Below are positions 47,421 to 59,673 of a stretch of DNA of 64,000 bases, in pieces. The stretch covers positions 25,909,226 to 25,973,225 of the forward strand of contig OZ024867.1 of NCBI GenBank assembly GCA_964017155.1, read 5' to 3'. The stretch comes from Oasisia sp. SBJ-2009 (lineage: Eukaryota; Annelida; Polychaeta; Sabellida; Siboglinidae). Position 1 is the stretch's first letter, and every line of letters starts with the position of its first letter. The position numbers and the translations under genes were made by a program. Under the pieces are notes generated by a model. That model ran no database searches. It had not been told where the DNA came from and saw nothing but the letters and a program-made list of their open reading frames with translations.

Positions 47421-49351
47421 TGTTGGGTGGAGTGCAGAGGTTGGGTTGAGTGCGGAGGTTGGGTGGAGTGGGGAGGTTGGGTGGAGTGGGGAGGTTGGGT
47501 GGAGTGGGGAGGTTGGGTGGAGTGGGGAGGTTGGCTGGAGTGGGGAGGTTGGTTGGAGTGGGTAGGTTGAATGGAGGGCGGAAGTTGGTTGGAGTGGGGA
47601 GGTTGGGTGGAGAGGGGAGGTTGCGTGGAGTGGGGAGGTTGGCTGGAGTGGGGAGGTTGGGTGGAGTGGGGAGGTTGGGTGGAGTGGGTAGGTTGAATGG
47701 AGGGCGGAAGTTGGTTGGAGTGGGGAGGTTGGGTGGAGAGGGGAGGTTGGGTGGAGAGGGGAGGTTGGCTGGAGTGGGGAGGTTGGGTGGAGTGGGGAGG
47801 TTGGGTGGAATGGGGAGGTTGGGAGATGTGGGGAGGTTGGGTGGAGTGGGGAGGTTGGGTGGAGTGGGGAGGTTGGGTGGAGAGGGGAGGTTGGTTGGAG
47901 TGGGGAGGTTGGGTGGAGTGGTGAGGTTGGGAGAAGTGGGGAGGTTGGGTGGAGTGGGGAGGTTGGGTGAAGTGGGGAGGTTGGGTGGAGTGGGGAGGTT
48001 GGGTGGAGTGGGGAGGTAGGGTGAAGTGGGGAGGTTGGGTGGAGTGGGGAGGTTGGCTGGAGTGGGGAGGTTGGGTGGAGTGGGGAGGTTGGGTGAAGTG
48101 GGGAGGTTGGGAGAAGTGGGGAGGTTGGGTGGAGTGGGGAGGTTGGGTGGAGTGGGGAGGTTGGGTGGAGTGGGGAGGTAGGGTGGAGTGGGGAGGTTGG
48201 GTGAAGTGTGGAGGTTGGGTGGAGTGTGGAGGTTGGGTGGAGTGGGGAGGTTGGGTGAAGTGGGGAAGTTGGGTGGAGTGGGGAGGTTGGATGGAGTGGG
48301 GAGGTTGGGTGAAGTGGGGAGGTTGGGTGGAGTGGGGAGGTTGGCTGGAGTGGGGAGGTTGGGTGGAGTGGGGAGGTTGGGTGAAGTGGGGAGGTTGGGA
48401 GAAGTGGGGAGGTTGGGTGGAGAGGGGAGGTTGTGTGGAGTGGGGAGGTTGGCTGGAGTGGGGAGGTTGGGTGGATTGGGGAGGTTGGGTGGAATGGGGA
48501 GGTTGGGAGACGTGGGGAGGTTGGGTGCAGTGGGGAGGTTGGGTGGAGTGGGGAGGTTGGGTGAAGTGGGGAGGTTGGGTGGAGTGGGGAGGTTGGATGG
48601 AGTGGGAAGGTTGGGTGAAGTGGGGAGGTTGGGTGGAGTAGGGAGGTTGGCTGGAGCGGGGAGGTTGGGTGGAGTGGGGAGGTTGGGTGGAGAGGGGAGG
48701 TTGGGTGGAGAGGGGAGGTTGGGTGAACTGGGGAGGTTGGGAGAAGTGGGGAGGTTGGGTGGAGTGGGGAGGTTGGGTGGAGTGGGGAGGTTGGGTGGAG
48801 TGGGGAGGTTGAATGGAGGGCGGAGGTTGGGTGGAGTGGGGAGGTTGGGTGGAGTGGGGAGGTTGGGTGGAGTGGGGAGGTTGGGTGGAGTGGGGAGGTT
48901 GGGAGAAGTGGGGAGTTTGGGTGGAGTGGGGAGGTTGCGTGGAGTGCGGAGGTTGGCTGGAGTGGGGAGGTTGGGTGGAGTGGGGAGGTTGGGTGGAGTG
49001 GGGAGGTTGGGAGAAGTGGGGAGGTTGGGTGGAGTGGGGAGGTTGGGTGGAGTGGGGAGGTTGGGTGGAGTGGGGAGGTTGGGTGAAGTGGGGAGGTTGG
49101 GTGGAGTAGGGAGGTTGGGTGGAGTGGGGAGGTTGGGTGGAGTGGGGAGATTGGGTGGAGTGGGGAGGTTGGGTGGAGTGCGGAGGTTGAATGGAGGGCG
49201 GAGGTTGGGTGGAGTGGGGAGGTTGGGTGGAGAGGGGAGGTTGGGTGGAGTGGGGAGGTTGGGTGGAGTGGGGAGGTTGGGTGGAGTGGGGAGGTTGGGT
49301 GAAGTGGGGAGGTTGGGTGGAGTGCGGAGGTTGGGTGAAGTGGGGAGGTTG
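47421..49351 (+). repeat. 18-bp minisatellite array 21, 107 repeats
   Basis: Long type with AGGTAGGG twice (about 48014 and 48177) and one GGAGACG - GGTGCAG pair (48507-48530). Matches array 22 at an offset of 2,884 bp. Confidence 0.95.
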
Positions 49352-50061
49352 CGGTACTCACCACACTTGACATCGATCCCAAACAGCTCTCAAACAAGCA
49401 CTCGCACACGGTGTACAAATACAACTGTGCTAACTTTGAGGGCCTAAGGGCAGACATGGCAGCTTACGCAGCGATGTTTTTAATGGAAAATCCAACATCT
49501 AGAACAACAGAGGAGAACTGGAAATCATTCAAGAGTGCATTACATCAAGCCATCATTAAACACGTTCCAACGACAAAGTCGAAAACTAAACGACACCTGC
49601 CCTGGATCACACGGAACATCAAGTGTGAAATTCGGAAGAAAGACAGGCAGTATCGCAAAGCAAGAAAGTCAAAAAAGCTTGAAGACTGGTCAGCCTACCA
49701 TATAAAACGGCAACAGTTACAGAAACTATTGACATCTGCTCATCATGACTACATCAGAAACGTGATAGCTGCGAGCCTGCTTGACAGAGGAAACCAAAAG
49801 AAATGTTGGTCTTTTGTCAAACTCAATAGAACTGAAAACTTGGGTATCCCTATACTCTCTGATACAAATGGCCTCCACATTACAAATCAAGCCAAGGCAG
49901 AGGCTTTAGACACGCACTTTGTGTCAGTGTTCACCAGTGATCATGGTAAACACTTGCCTGACAAAGGACTGTCTCCCTACCATGATATGGGCATCATACA
50001 GTTCACACAACCCGGAATTTAAATTTTACTAAAGAACATTGACCAAACGAAAGCCCCTTAC
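49352..50061 (+). mobile_element. LINE remnant copy 22 (mosaic B/C')
   Basis: Family B through A120-A121 and N128 (AAGTCGAAA, R68-N69, H112), then A165-L166 and a C-form AT segment as in copy 21. The switch lies between about 49771 and 49910. TAA at 50020-50022. Confidence 0.8.
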
Positions 50062-50304
50062 AAAAAAGACCAATGGTATACCATTGAATACAATTGAATA
50101 CCATTCAGCGTCAACGATATTTCAGCAGGACTCAGTGGTACTTTCAACAGTAATTTATTATGCCATTCAGTACCACTGAACGGTACACAGAATACAAAAT
50201 ATCATTAAAAAAACATTCAGATACCATTCAGATGCCATTCAAATACCATTGGCCATTATACCCTAGTACCATTCAATGGTATTTGAATGGTATATTTTTG
50301 TAAG
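50062..50304. repeat. AT-rich hairpin segment 22 (C form)
   Basis: C form although the 5' LINE part is family B. Stem at 50232-50293. Confidence 0.9.
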
Positions 50305-52235
50305 TGTTGGGTGGAGTGCAGAGGTTGGGTTGAGTGCGGAGGTTGGGTGGAGTGGGGAGGTTGGGTGGAGTGGGGAGGTTGGGTGGAGTGGGGAGGTTGG
50401 GTGGAGTGGGGAGGTTGGCTGGAGTGGGGAGGTTGGTTGGAGTGGGTAGGTTGAATGGAGGGCGGAAGTTGGTTGGAGTGGGGAGGTTGGGTGGAGAGGG
50501 GAGGTTGCGTGGAGTGGGGAGGTTGGCTGGAGTGGGGAGGTTGGGTGGAGTGGGGAGGTTGGGTGGAGTGGGTAGGTTGAATGGAGGGCGGAAGTTGGTT
50601 GGAGTGGGGAGGTTGGGTGGAGAGGGGAGGTTGGGTGGAGAGGGGAGGTTGGCTGGAGTGGGGAGGTTGGGTGGAGTGGGGAGGTTGGGTGGGATGGGGA
50701 GGTTGGGAGATGTGGGGAGGTTGGGTGGAGTGGGGAGGTTGGGTGGAGTGGGGAGGTTGGGTGGAGAGGGGAGGTTGGTTGGAGTGGGGAGGTTGGGTGG
50801 AGTGGTGAGGTTGGGAGAAGTGGGGAGGTTGGGTGGAGTGGGGAGGTTGGGTGAAGTGGGGAGGTTGGGTGGAGTGGGGAGGTTGGGTGGAGTGGGGAGG
50901 TAGGGTGAAGTGGGGAGGTTGGGTGGAGTGGGGAGGTTGGCTGGAGTGGGGAGGTTGGGTGGAGTGGGGAGGTTGGGTGAAGTGGGGAGGTTGGGAGAAG
51001 TGGGGAGGTTGGGTGGAGTGGGGAGGTTGGGTGGAGTGGGGAGGTTGGGTGGAGTGGGGAGGTAGGGTGGAGTGGGGAGGTTGGGTGAAGTGTGGAGGTT
51101 GGGTGGAGTGTGGAGGTTGGGTGGAGTGGGGAGGTTGGGTGAAGTGGGGAAGTTGGGTGGAGTGGGGAGGTTGGATGGAGTGGGGAGGTTGGGTGAAGTG
51201 GGGAGGTTGGGTGGAGTGGGGAGGTTGGCTGGAGTGGGGAGGTTGGGTGGAGTGGGGAGGTTGGGTGAAGTGGGGAGGTTGGGAGAAGTGGGGAGGTTGG
51301 GTGGAGAGGGGAGGTTGTGTGGAGTGGGGAGGTTGGCTGGAGTGGGGAGGTTGGGTGGATTGGGGAGGTTGGGTGGAATGGGGAGGTTGGGAGACGTGGG
51401 GAGGTTGGGTGCAGTGGGGAGGTTGGGTGGAGTGGGGAGGTTGGGTGAAGTGGGGAGGTTGGGTGGAGTGGGGAGGTTGGATGGAGTGGGAAGGTTGGGT
51501 GAAGTGGGGAGGTTGGGTGGAGTAGGGAGGTTGGCTGGAGCGGGGAGGTTGGGTGGAGTGGGGAGGTTGGGTGGAGAGGGGAGGTTGGGTGGAGAGGGGA
51601 GGTTGGGTGAACTGGGGAGGTTGGGAGAAGTGGGGAGGTTGGGTGGAGTGGGGAGGTTGGGTGGAGTGGGGAGGTTGGGTGGAGTGGGGAGGTTGAATGG
51701 AGGGCGGAGGTTGGGTGGAGTGGGGAGGTTGGGTGGAGTGGGGAGGTTGGGTGGAGTGGGGAGGTTGGGTGGAGTGGGGAGGTTGGGAGAAGTGGGGAGT
51801 TTGGGTGGAGTGGGGAGGTTGCGTGGAGTGCGGAGGTTGGCTGGAGTGGGGAGGTTGGGTGGAGTGGGGAGGTTGGGTGGAGTGGGGAGGTTGGGAGAAG
51901 TGGGGAGGTTGGGTGGAGTGGGGAGGTTGGGTGGAGTGGGGAGGTTGGGTGGAGTGGGGAGGTTGGGTGAAGTGGGGAGGTTGGGTGGAGTAGGGAGGTT
52001 GGGTGGAGTGGGGAGGTTGGGTGGAGTGGGGAGATTGGGTGGAGTGGGGAGGTTGGGTGGAGTGCGGAGGTTGAATGGAGGGCGGAGGTTGGGTGGAGTG
52101 GGGAGGTTGGGTGGAGAGGGGAGGTTGGGTGGAGTGGGGAGGTTGGGTGGAGTGGGGAGGTTGGGTGGAGTGGGGAGGTTGGGTGAAGTGGGGAGGTTGG
52201 GTGGAGTGCGGAGGTTGGGTGAAGTGGGGAGGTTG
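50305..52235 (+). repeat. 18-bp minisatellite array 22, 107 repeats
   Basis: Near-identical to array 21. GGGTGGGATGG near 50688 is the clearest private change. Confidence 0.95.
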
Positions 52236-52945
52236 CGGTACTCACCACACTTGACATCGATCCCAAACAGCTCTCAAACAAGCACTCGCACACGGTGTAC
52301 AAATACAACTGTGCTAACTTTGAGGGCCTAAGGGCAGACATGGCAGCTTACGCAGCGATGTTTTTAATGGAAAATCCAACATCTAGAACAACAGAGGAGA
52401 ACTGGAAATCATTCAAGAGTGCATTACATCAAGCCATCATTAAACACGTTCCAACGACAAAGTCGAAAACTAAACGACACCTGCCCTGGATCACACGGAA
52501 CATCAAGTGTGAAATTCGGAAGAAAGACAGGCAGTATCGCAAAGCAAGAAAGTCAAAAAAGCTTGAAGACTGGTCAGCCTACCATATAAAACGGCAACAG
52601 TTACAGAAACTATTGACATCTGCTCATCATGACTACATCAGAAACGTGATAGCTGCGAGCCTGCTTGACAGAGGAAACCAAAAGAAATGTTGGTCTTTTG
52701 TCAAACTCAATAGAACTGAAAACTTGGGTATCCCTATACTCTCTGATACAAATGGCCTCCACATTACAAATCAAGCCAAGGCAGAGGCTTTTGACACGCA
52801 CTTTGTGTCAGTGTTCACCAGTGATCATGGTAAACACTTGCCTGACAAAGGACTGTCTCCCTACCATGATATGGGCATCATACAGTTCACACAACCCGGA
52901 ATTTAAATTTTACTAAAGAACATTGACCAAACGAAAGCCCCTTAC
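52236..52945 (+). mobile_element. LINE remnant copy 23 (family B)
   Basis: Family B with AAGTCGAAA, I49 and F166. TAA at 52904-52906. Confidence 0.8.
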
Positions 52946-53188
52946 AAAAAAGACCAATGGTATACCATTGAATACAATTGAATACCATTCAGCGTCAACG
53001 ATATTTCAGCAGGACTCAGTGGTACTTTCAACGGTAATTTATTATGCCATTCAGTACCACTGAACGGTACACAGAATACAAAATATCATTAAAAAAACAT
53101 TCAGATACCATTCAGATACCATTCAAATACCATTGGCCATTATACCCTAGTACCATTCAATGGTATTTGAATGGTATATTTTTGTAAG
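52946..53188. repeat. AT-rich hairpin segment 23
   Basis: CAACGGTAA/CAGATACC form, stem at 53116-53177 perfect. Confidence 0.9.
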
Positions 53189-53823
53189 TGTTGGGTGGAG
53201 TGCAGAGGTTGGGTTGAGTGCGGAGTTTGGGTGGAGTGGGGAGGTTGGGTGGAGTGGGGAGGTTGGGTGAAGTGGGGAGGTTGGGTGGAGTGGGGAGGTT
53301 GGGTGGAGTGGGGAGGTTGGGTGGAGTGGGTAGGTTGAATGGAGGGCGGAAGTTGGTTGGAGTGGGGAGGTTGGGTGGAGAGGGGAGGTTGTGTGGAGTG
53401 GGGAGGTTGGCTGGAGTGGGGAGGTTGGGTGGATTGGGGAAGTTGGGTGGAATGGGGAGGTTGGGAGACGTGGGGAGGTTGGGTGGAGTGGGGAGGTTGG
53501 GTGGAGTGGGGAGGTTGGGTGAAGTGGGGAGGTTGGGTGGAGTGGGGAGGTTGGATGGAGTGGGGAGGTTGGGTGGAGTAGGGAGGTTGGGTGGAGTGGG
53601 GAGGTTGGGTGGAGTGGGGAGATTGGGTGGAGTGGGGAGGTTGGGTGGAGTGCGGAGGTTGAATGGAGGGCGGAGGTTGGGTGGAGTGGGGAGGTTGGGT
53701 GGAGAGGGGAGGTTGGGTGGAGTGGGGAGGTTGGGTGGAGTGGGGAGGTTGGGTGGAGTGGGGAGGTTGGGTGAAGTGGGGAGGTTGGGTGGAGTGCGGA
53801 GGTTGGGTGAAGTGGGGAGGTTG
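53189..53823 (+). repeat. 18-bp minisatellite array 23, 35 repeats
   Basis: Array 20 with 28 repeats removed. The GGATGG unit near 53547 is followed directly by the AGTAGGG unit of the 3' half. Confidence 0.95.
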
Positions 53824-54533
53824 CGGTACTCACCACACTTGACATCGATCCCAAACAGCTCTCAAACAAGCACTCGCACACGGTGTACAAATACAACTGT
53901 GCTAACTTTGAGGGCCTAAGGGCAGACATGGCAGCTTACGCAGCGATGTTTTTAATGGAAAATCCAACATCTAGAACAACAGAGGAGAACTGGAAATCAT
54001 TCAAGAGTGCATTACATCAAGCCATCATTAAACACGTTCCAACGACAAAGTCCAAAACTAAACGACACCTGCCTTGGATCACATGGAAAATCAAGTGTGA
54101 AATTCGGAAGAAAGACAGGCAGTATCGCAAAGCAAGAAAGTCAAAAAAGCATGAAGACTGGTCAGCCTACCCTATAAAACGGCAACAGTTACAGAAACTA
54201 TTGACATCTGCTCATGATGACTACATCAGAAACGTGATTGCTACGAGCCTGCTTGACAGAGGAAACCAAAAGAAATGTTGGTCTTTTGTCAAACTCAATA
54301 GAACTGAAAACTTGGGTATCCCTATACTCTCTGATACAAATGGCCTCCACATTACAAATCAAGCCAAGGCAGAGGCTTTAGACACGCACTTTGTGTCAGT
54401 GTTCACCAGTGATCATGGTAAACACTTGCCTGACAAAGGACTGTCTCCCTACCATGATATGGGCATCATACAGTTCACACAACCCGGAATTTAAATTTTA
54501 CTAAAGAACATTGACCAAACGAAAGCCCCTTAC
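53824..54533 (+). mobile_element. LINE remnant copy 24 (family C')
   Basis: Same protein as copy 21. TAA at 54492-54494. It is the last C-type copy before the family A block at the right end. Confidence 0.8.
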
Positions 54534-54776
54534 AAAAAAGACCAATGGTATACCATTGAATACAATTGAATACCATTCAGCGTCAACGATATTTCAGCAG
54601 GACTCAGTGGTACTTTCAACAGTAATTTATTATGCCATTCAGTACCACTGAACGGTACACAGAATACAAAATATCATTAAAAAAACATTCAGATACCATT
54701 CAGATGCCATTCAAATACCATTGGCCATTATACCCTAGTACCATTCAATGGTATTTGAATGGTATATTTTTGTAAG
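54534..54776. repeat. AT-rich hairpin segment 24 (C form)
   Basis: C form, stem at 54704-54765. Confidence 0.9.
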
Positions 54777-56573
54777 TGTTGGGTGGAGTGCAGAGGTTGG
54801 GTTGAGTGCGGAGGTTGGGTGGAGTGGGGAGGTTGGGTGGAGTGGGGAGGTTGGGTGGAGTGGGGAGGTTGGGTGGAGTGGGGAGGTTGGCTGGAGTGGG
54901 GAGGTTGGTTGGAGTGGGTAGGTTGAATGGAGGGCGGAAGTTGGTTGGAGTGGGGAGGTTGGGTGGAGAGGGGAGGTTGCGTGGAGTGGGGAGGTTGGCT
55001 GGAGTGGGGAGGTTGGGTGGAGTGGGGAGGTTGGGTGGAGTGGGTAGTTTGAATGGAGGGCGGAAGTTGGTTGGAGTGGGGAGGTTGGGTGGAGAGGGGA
55101 GGTTGCGTGGAGTGGGGAGGTTGGCTGGAGTGGGGAGGTTGGGTGGAGTGGGGAGGTTGGGTGGAATGGAGAGGTTGGGAGATGTGGGGAGGTTGGGTGG
55201 AGTGGGGAGGTTGGGTGGAGTGGGGAGGTTGGGTGAAGTGGGGAGGTTGGGTGGAGTGGGGAGGTTGGATGGAGTGGGGAGGTTGGGTGGAGTGGGGAGG
55301 TTGGCTGGAGTAGGGAGGTTGGGTGGAGTGGGGAGGTTGTGTGAAGTGGGGAGGTTGGGAGAAGTGGGGAGGTTGGGTGGAGTGGGGAGGTTGGGTGGAG
55401 TGGGGAGGTTGGGTGGAGTGGGGAGGTAGGATGGAGTGGGGAGGTTGGGTGAAGTGTGGAGGTTGGGTGGAGTGTGGAGGTTGGGTGGAGTGGGGAGGTT
55501 GGGTGAAGTGGGGAAGTTGGGTGGAGTGGGGAGGTTGGGTGGAGTGGGGAGGTTGGGTGAAGTGGGGAGGTTGGGAGAAGTGGGGAGGTTGGGTGGAGTG
55601 TGGAGGTTGGGTGGAGTGCGGAGGTTGGGTGAAGTGGGGAGGTTGGGTGGAGTGTAGAGGTTGGGTGGAGTGCGGAGGTTGGGTGAAGTGGGGAGAAGTG
55701 GGGAGGTTGGGTGGAGTGGGGAGGTTGGGTGGAGTGGGGAGGTTGGGTGGAGTTGGGAGGTTGGGTGAAGTGTGGAGGTTGGGTGGATTGTGGAGGTTGG
55801 GTGAAGTGCGGAGGTTGAATGGAGGGCGGAGGTTGGGATGAGTGGGGAGGTTGGGTGGAGAGGGGAGGTTGGGTGGAGTGGGGAGGTTGGGTGGAGTGGG
55901 GAGGTTGGGTGGAGTGGGGAGGTTGGGTGGAGTGGGAAGGTTGGGTGGAGTGGGGAGGTTGGGTTAAGTGGGGAGGTTGGGTGGAGTAGGGAGGTTGGGT
56001 GGAGTGGGGAGGTTGGGTGGAGTGGGGAGGTTGAATGGAGGGCGGAGGTTGGGTGGAGTGGGGAGGTTGGGTGGAGAGGGGAGGTTGGGTGGAGTGGGGA
56101 GGTTGGGTGGAGTGGGGAGGTTGGGTGGAGTGGGGAGGTTGGGTGAAGTGTGGAGGTTGGGTGGAGTGGGGAGGTTGGGTGGAGTGGGGATGTTGGGTGT
56201 AGTGGGGAGGTTGGGTGGAGTGGGGAGGTTGGGTGGAGTGGGGAGGTTGGGTGGAGTGGGGAGGTTGGGTGGAGTGCGGAGGTTGAATGGAGTGGGGAGG
56301 TTGGGTGAAGTGGGGAGGTTGGGTGGAGTGGGGAGGTTGAATGGAGGGCGGAAGTTGGGTGGAGTGGGGAGGTTGGGTGGAGAGGGGAGGTTGGGTGGAG
56401 TGGGGAGGTTGGGTGGAGTGGGGAGGTTGGGTGGAGTGGGGAGGTTGGGTGAAGTGGGGAGGTTGGGTGGAGTGGGGAGGTTGGGTGGAGTGGGGATGTT
56501 GGGTGTAGTGGGGAGGTTGGGTGGAGTGGGGAGGTTGGGTGGAGTGGGGAGGTTGGGTGAAGTGCGGAGGTTG
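54777..56573 (+). repeat. 18-bp minisatellite array 24, about 99.5 repeats, phase broken
   Basis: The left part is long type. The right part is disordered, with out-of-phase joins at about 55690-55700 (GGGGAGAAGTGGGG) and near 55838. It carries the GGGGATG/TGTAGTGG pair twice (about 56187 and 56493), as in array 0. It ends with TGAAGTGCGG, unlike any other array. This looks like the boundary between C-type and array-0-type material. Confidence 0.9.
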
Positions 56574-57283
56574 CGGTACTCACCACACTTGACATCGATC
56601 CCAAACAGCTCTCAAACAAGCACTAGCACACGGTGTACAAATACAACTCTGCTAACTTTGAGGGCCTAAGGGCAGACATGGCAGCTTACGCAGCGATGTT
56701 TTTAATGGAAAATCCAACATCTAGAACAACAGAGGAGAACTGGAAATCATTCAAGAGTGCACTACATCAAGCCATCATTAAACACGTTCCAACGACAAAG
56801 TCCAAAACTAAACGACACCTGCCCTGGATCACATGGAAAATCAAGTGTGAAATTCGGAAGAAAGACAGGCAGAATCGCAAAGCAAGAAAGTCAAAAAAGC
56901 ATGAAGACTGGTCAGCCTACCCTATAAAACGGCAACAGTTACAGAAACTATTGACATCGGCTCATGATGACTACATCAGAAACGTGATTGGTGCGAGCCT
57001 GCTTGACAGAGGAGACCAAAAGAAATGTTGGTCTTTTGTCAAACTCAATAGAACTGAAAACTTGGGTATCCCTATACTCTCTGATACAAATGGCCTCCAC
57101 ATTACAAATCAAGCCAAGGCAGAGGCTTTAGACACGCACTTTGTGTCAGTGTTCACCAGTGATCATGGTAAACACTTGCCTGACAAAGGACTGTCTCCCT
57201 ACAATGATATGGGCATCATACAGTTCACACAACCCGGAATTTAAATTTTACTAAAGAACATTGACCAAACGAAAGCCCCTTAC
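56574..57283 (+). mobile_element. LINE remnant copy 25 (family A)
   Basis: Family A with TAG at 56624-56626 as in copies 1 and 26, H191N and a synonymous ACATCGGCT. TAA at 57242-57244. Confidence 0.8.
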
Positions 57284-57526
57284 AAAAAAGACCAATGGTA
57301 TACCATTGAATACAATTGAATACCATTCAGCGTCAACGATATTTCAGCAGGACTCAGTGGTACTTTCAACGGTAATTTATTATGCCATTCAGTACCACTG
57401 AACGGTACACAGAATACAAAATATCATTAAAAAAACATTCAGATACCATTCAGATACCATTCAAATACCATTGGCCATTATACACTAGTACCATTCAATG
57501 GTATTTGAATGGTATATTTTTGTAAG
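57284..57526. repeat. AT-rich hairpin segment 25
   Basis: CAACGGTAA/CAGATACC form. The loop reads ATACACTAG instead of ATACCCTAG. Stem at 57454-57515 perfect. Confidence 0.9.
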
Positions 57527-58720
57527 TGTTGGGTGGAGTGCAGAGGTTGGGTTGAGTGCGGAGTGGGGAGGTTGGGTGGAGTGGGTAGGTTGAATGGAGG
57601 GCGGAAGTTGGTTGGAGTGGGGAGGTTGGGTGGACCTTCAGATACCATTCAGATACCATTCAAATACCATTGGCCATTATACCCCTAGTACCATTCAATG
57701 GTATTTGAATGGTATATTTTTGTAAGTGTTGGGTGGAGTGCGGAGGTTGGGTGGAGTGGGGAGGTTGGGTGGAGTGGGGAGGTTGGGTGAAGTGGGCAGG
57801 TTGGGTGGAGTGGGCAGGTTGAATGGAGGGCGGAGGTTGGGTGAAGTGGGGAGGTTGGGTGGAGTGGGGAGGTTGGGAGAAGTGGGGAGGTTGGGTGGAG
57901 TGGGGAGGTCGGGTGGAGTAGGGAGATTGGGTGGAGTGGGAAGGTTGAATGGAGGGCGGAGGTTGGGTGGAGTGGGGAGGTTGGGTGGAGTGGGGAGGTT
58001 GGGTGGAGAGGGGAGGTTGGTTGGAGTGGGGAGGTTGGGTGGAGTGGGGAGGTTGGGAGAAGTGGGGAGGTTGGGTGGAGTGGGGAGGTTGCGTGGAGTG
58101 GGGAGGTTGGCTGTAGTGGGGAGGTTGGGTGGAGTGGGGAGGTTGGGTGGAGTGGGGAGGTTGAATGGAGGGCGGAGGTTGGGTTAGTGGGGAGGTTGGG
58201 TGGAGTGGGGAGGTTGGGAGAAGTGGGGAGGATGGGTGGAGTGGGGAGGTCGGGTGGAGTGGGGAGGTTGGGTGGAGTGGGAAGGTTGAATGGAGGGCGG
58301 AGGTTGGGTGGAGTGGGGAGGTTGGGTGGAGTGGGGAGGTTGGGTGGAGTGGGGAGGTTGGGTGGAGAGGTGAGGTTGGTTGGAGTGGGGAGGTTGGGTG
58401 GAGTGGGGAGGTTGGGAGAAGTGGGGAGGTTGGGTGGAGTGGGGAGGTTGGGTGGAGTGGGGAGGTTGGGTGGAGTGGGAAGGTAGGGTGGAGTGGGGAG
58501 GTTGGGTGAAGTGTGGAGGTTGGGTGGAGTGTGCAGGTTGGTTGGAGTGCGGAAGTTGGGTGAAGTGGCGAGGTTGGGAGAAGTGGGGAGGTTGGGTGGA
58601 GTGGGGAGGTTGGGTGGAGTGGGGAGGTTGGGTGGAGTGGGGAGGTTGGGTGAAGTGTGGAGGTTGGGTGGAGTGTGGAGGTTGGGTGGAGTGCGGAGGT
58701 TGGGTGAAGTGGGGAGGTTG
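57527..58720 (+). repeat. 18-bp minisatellite array 25, interrupted by a nested AT fragment
   Basis: About six repeats (57527-57635, with an out-of-phase GAGTGCGGAGTGGGG join), then a partial AT segment, then about 55 repeats to 58720. The right part has many rare variants: GGTCGGG, GGATGGG, GTGGGCAGG and a 3-bp shorter GGGTTAGTGGGG near 58181. Confidence 0.9.
57636..57726. repeat. Nested partial AT hairpin segment inside array 25
   Basis: The last 91 bp of an AT segment sit inside the array after GGTGGAC. The stem is complete (57653-57672 with 57696-57715) with a 23-bp loop. ATACCCCTAG and the following TGCGGA unit match segment 27 and not segment 25, so the donor was a copy-27-like unit. 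Confidence 0.9.
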
Positions 58721-59430
58721 CGGTACTCACCACACTTGACATCGATCCCAAACAGCTCTCAAACAAGCACTAGCACACGGTGTACAAATACAACTCTGCT
58801 AACTTTGAGGGCCTAAGGGCAGACATGGCAGCTTACGCAGCGATGTTTTTAATGGAAAATCCAACATCTAGAACAACAGAGGAGAACTGGAAATCATTCA
58901 AGAGTGCACTACATCAAGCCATCATTAAACACGTTCCAACGACAAAGTCCAAAACTAAACGACACCTGCCCTGGATCACATGGAAAATCAAGTGTGAAAT
59001 TCGGAAGAAAGACAGGCAGAATCGCAAAGCAAGAAAGTCAAAAAAGCATGAAGACTGGTCAGCCTACCCTATAAAACGGCAACAGTTACAGAAACTATTG
59101 ACATCGGCTCATGATGACTACATCAGAAACGTGATTGGTGCGAGCCTGCTTGACAGAGGAGACCAAAAGAAATGTTGGTCTTTTGTCAAACTCAATAGAA
59201 CTGAAAACTTGGGTATCCCTATACTCTCTGATACAAATGGCCTCCACATTACAAATCAAGCCAAGGCAGAGGCTTTAGACACGCACTTTGTGTCAGTGTT
59301 CACCAGTGATCATGGTAAACACTTGCCTGACAAAGGACTGTCTCCCTACAATGATATGGGCATCATACAGTTCACACAACCCGGAATTTAAATTTTACTA
59401 AAGAACATTGACCAAACGAAAGCCCCTTAC
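58721..59430 (+). mobile_element. LINE remnant copy 26 (family A)
   Basis: Duplicate of copy 25 at an offset of 2,147 bp, with the same TAG (58771-58773), H191N and ACATCGGCT. TAA at 59389-59391. Confidence 0.8.
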
Positions 59431-59673
59431 AAAAAAGACCAATGGTATACCATTGAATACAATTGAATACCATTCAGCGTCAACGATATTTCAGCAGGAC
59501 TCAGTGGTACTTTCAACGGTAATTTATTATGCCATTCAGTACCACTGAACGGTACACAGAATACAAAATATCATTACAAAAACATTCAGATACCATTCAG
59601 ATACCATTCAAATACCATTGGCCATTATACACTAGTACCATTCAATGGTATTTGAATGGTATATTTTTGTAAG
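59431..59673. repeat. AT-rich hairpin segment 26
   Basis: As segment 25 with one A-to-C change (ATTACAAAAAC). Stem at 59601-59662. Confidence 0.9.
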
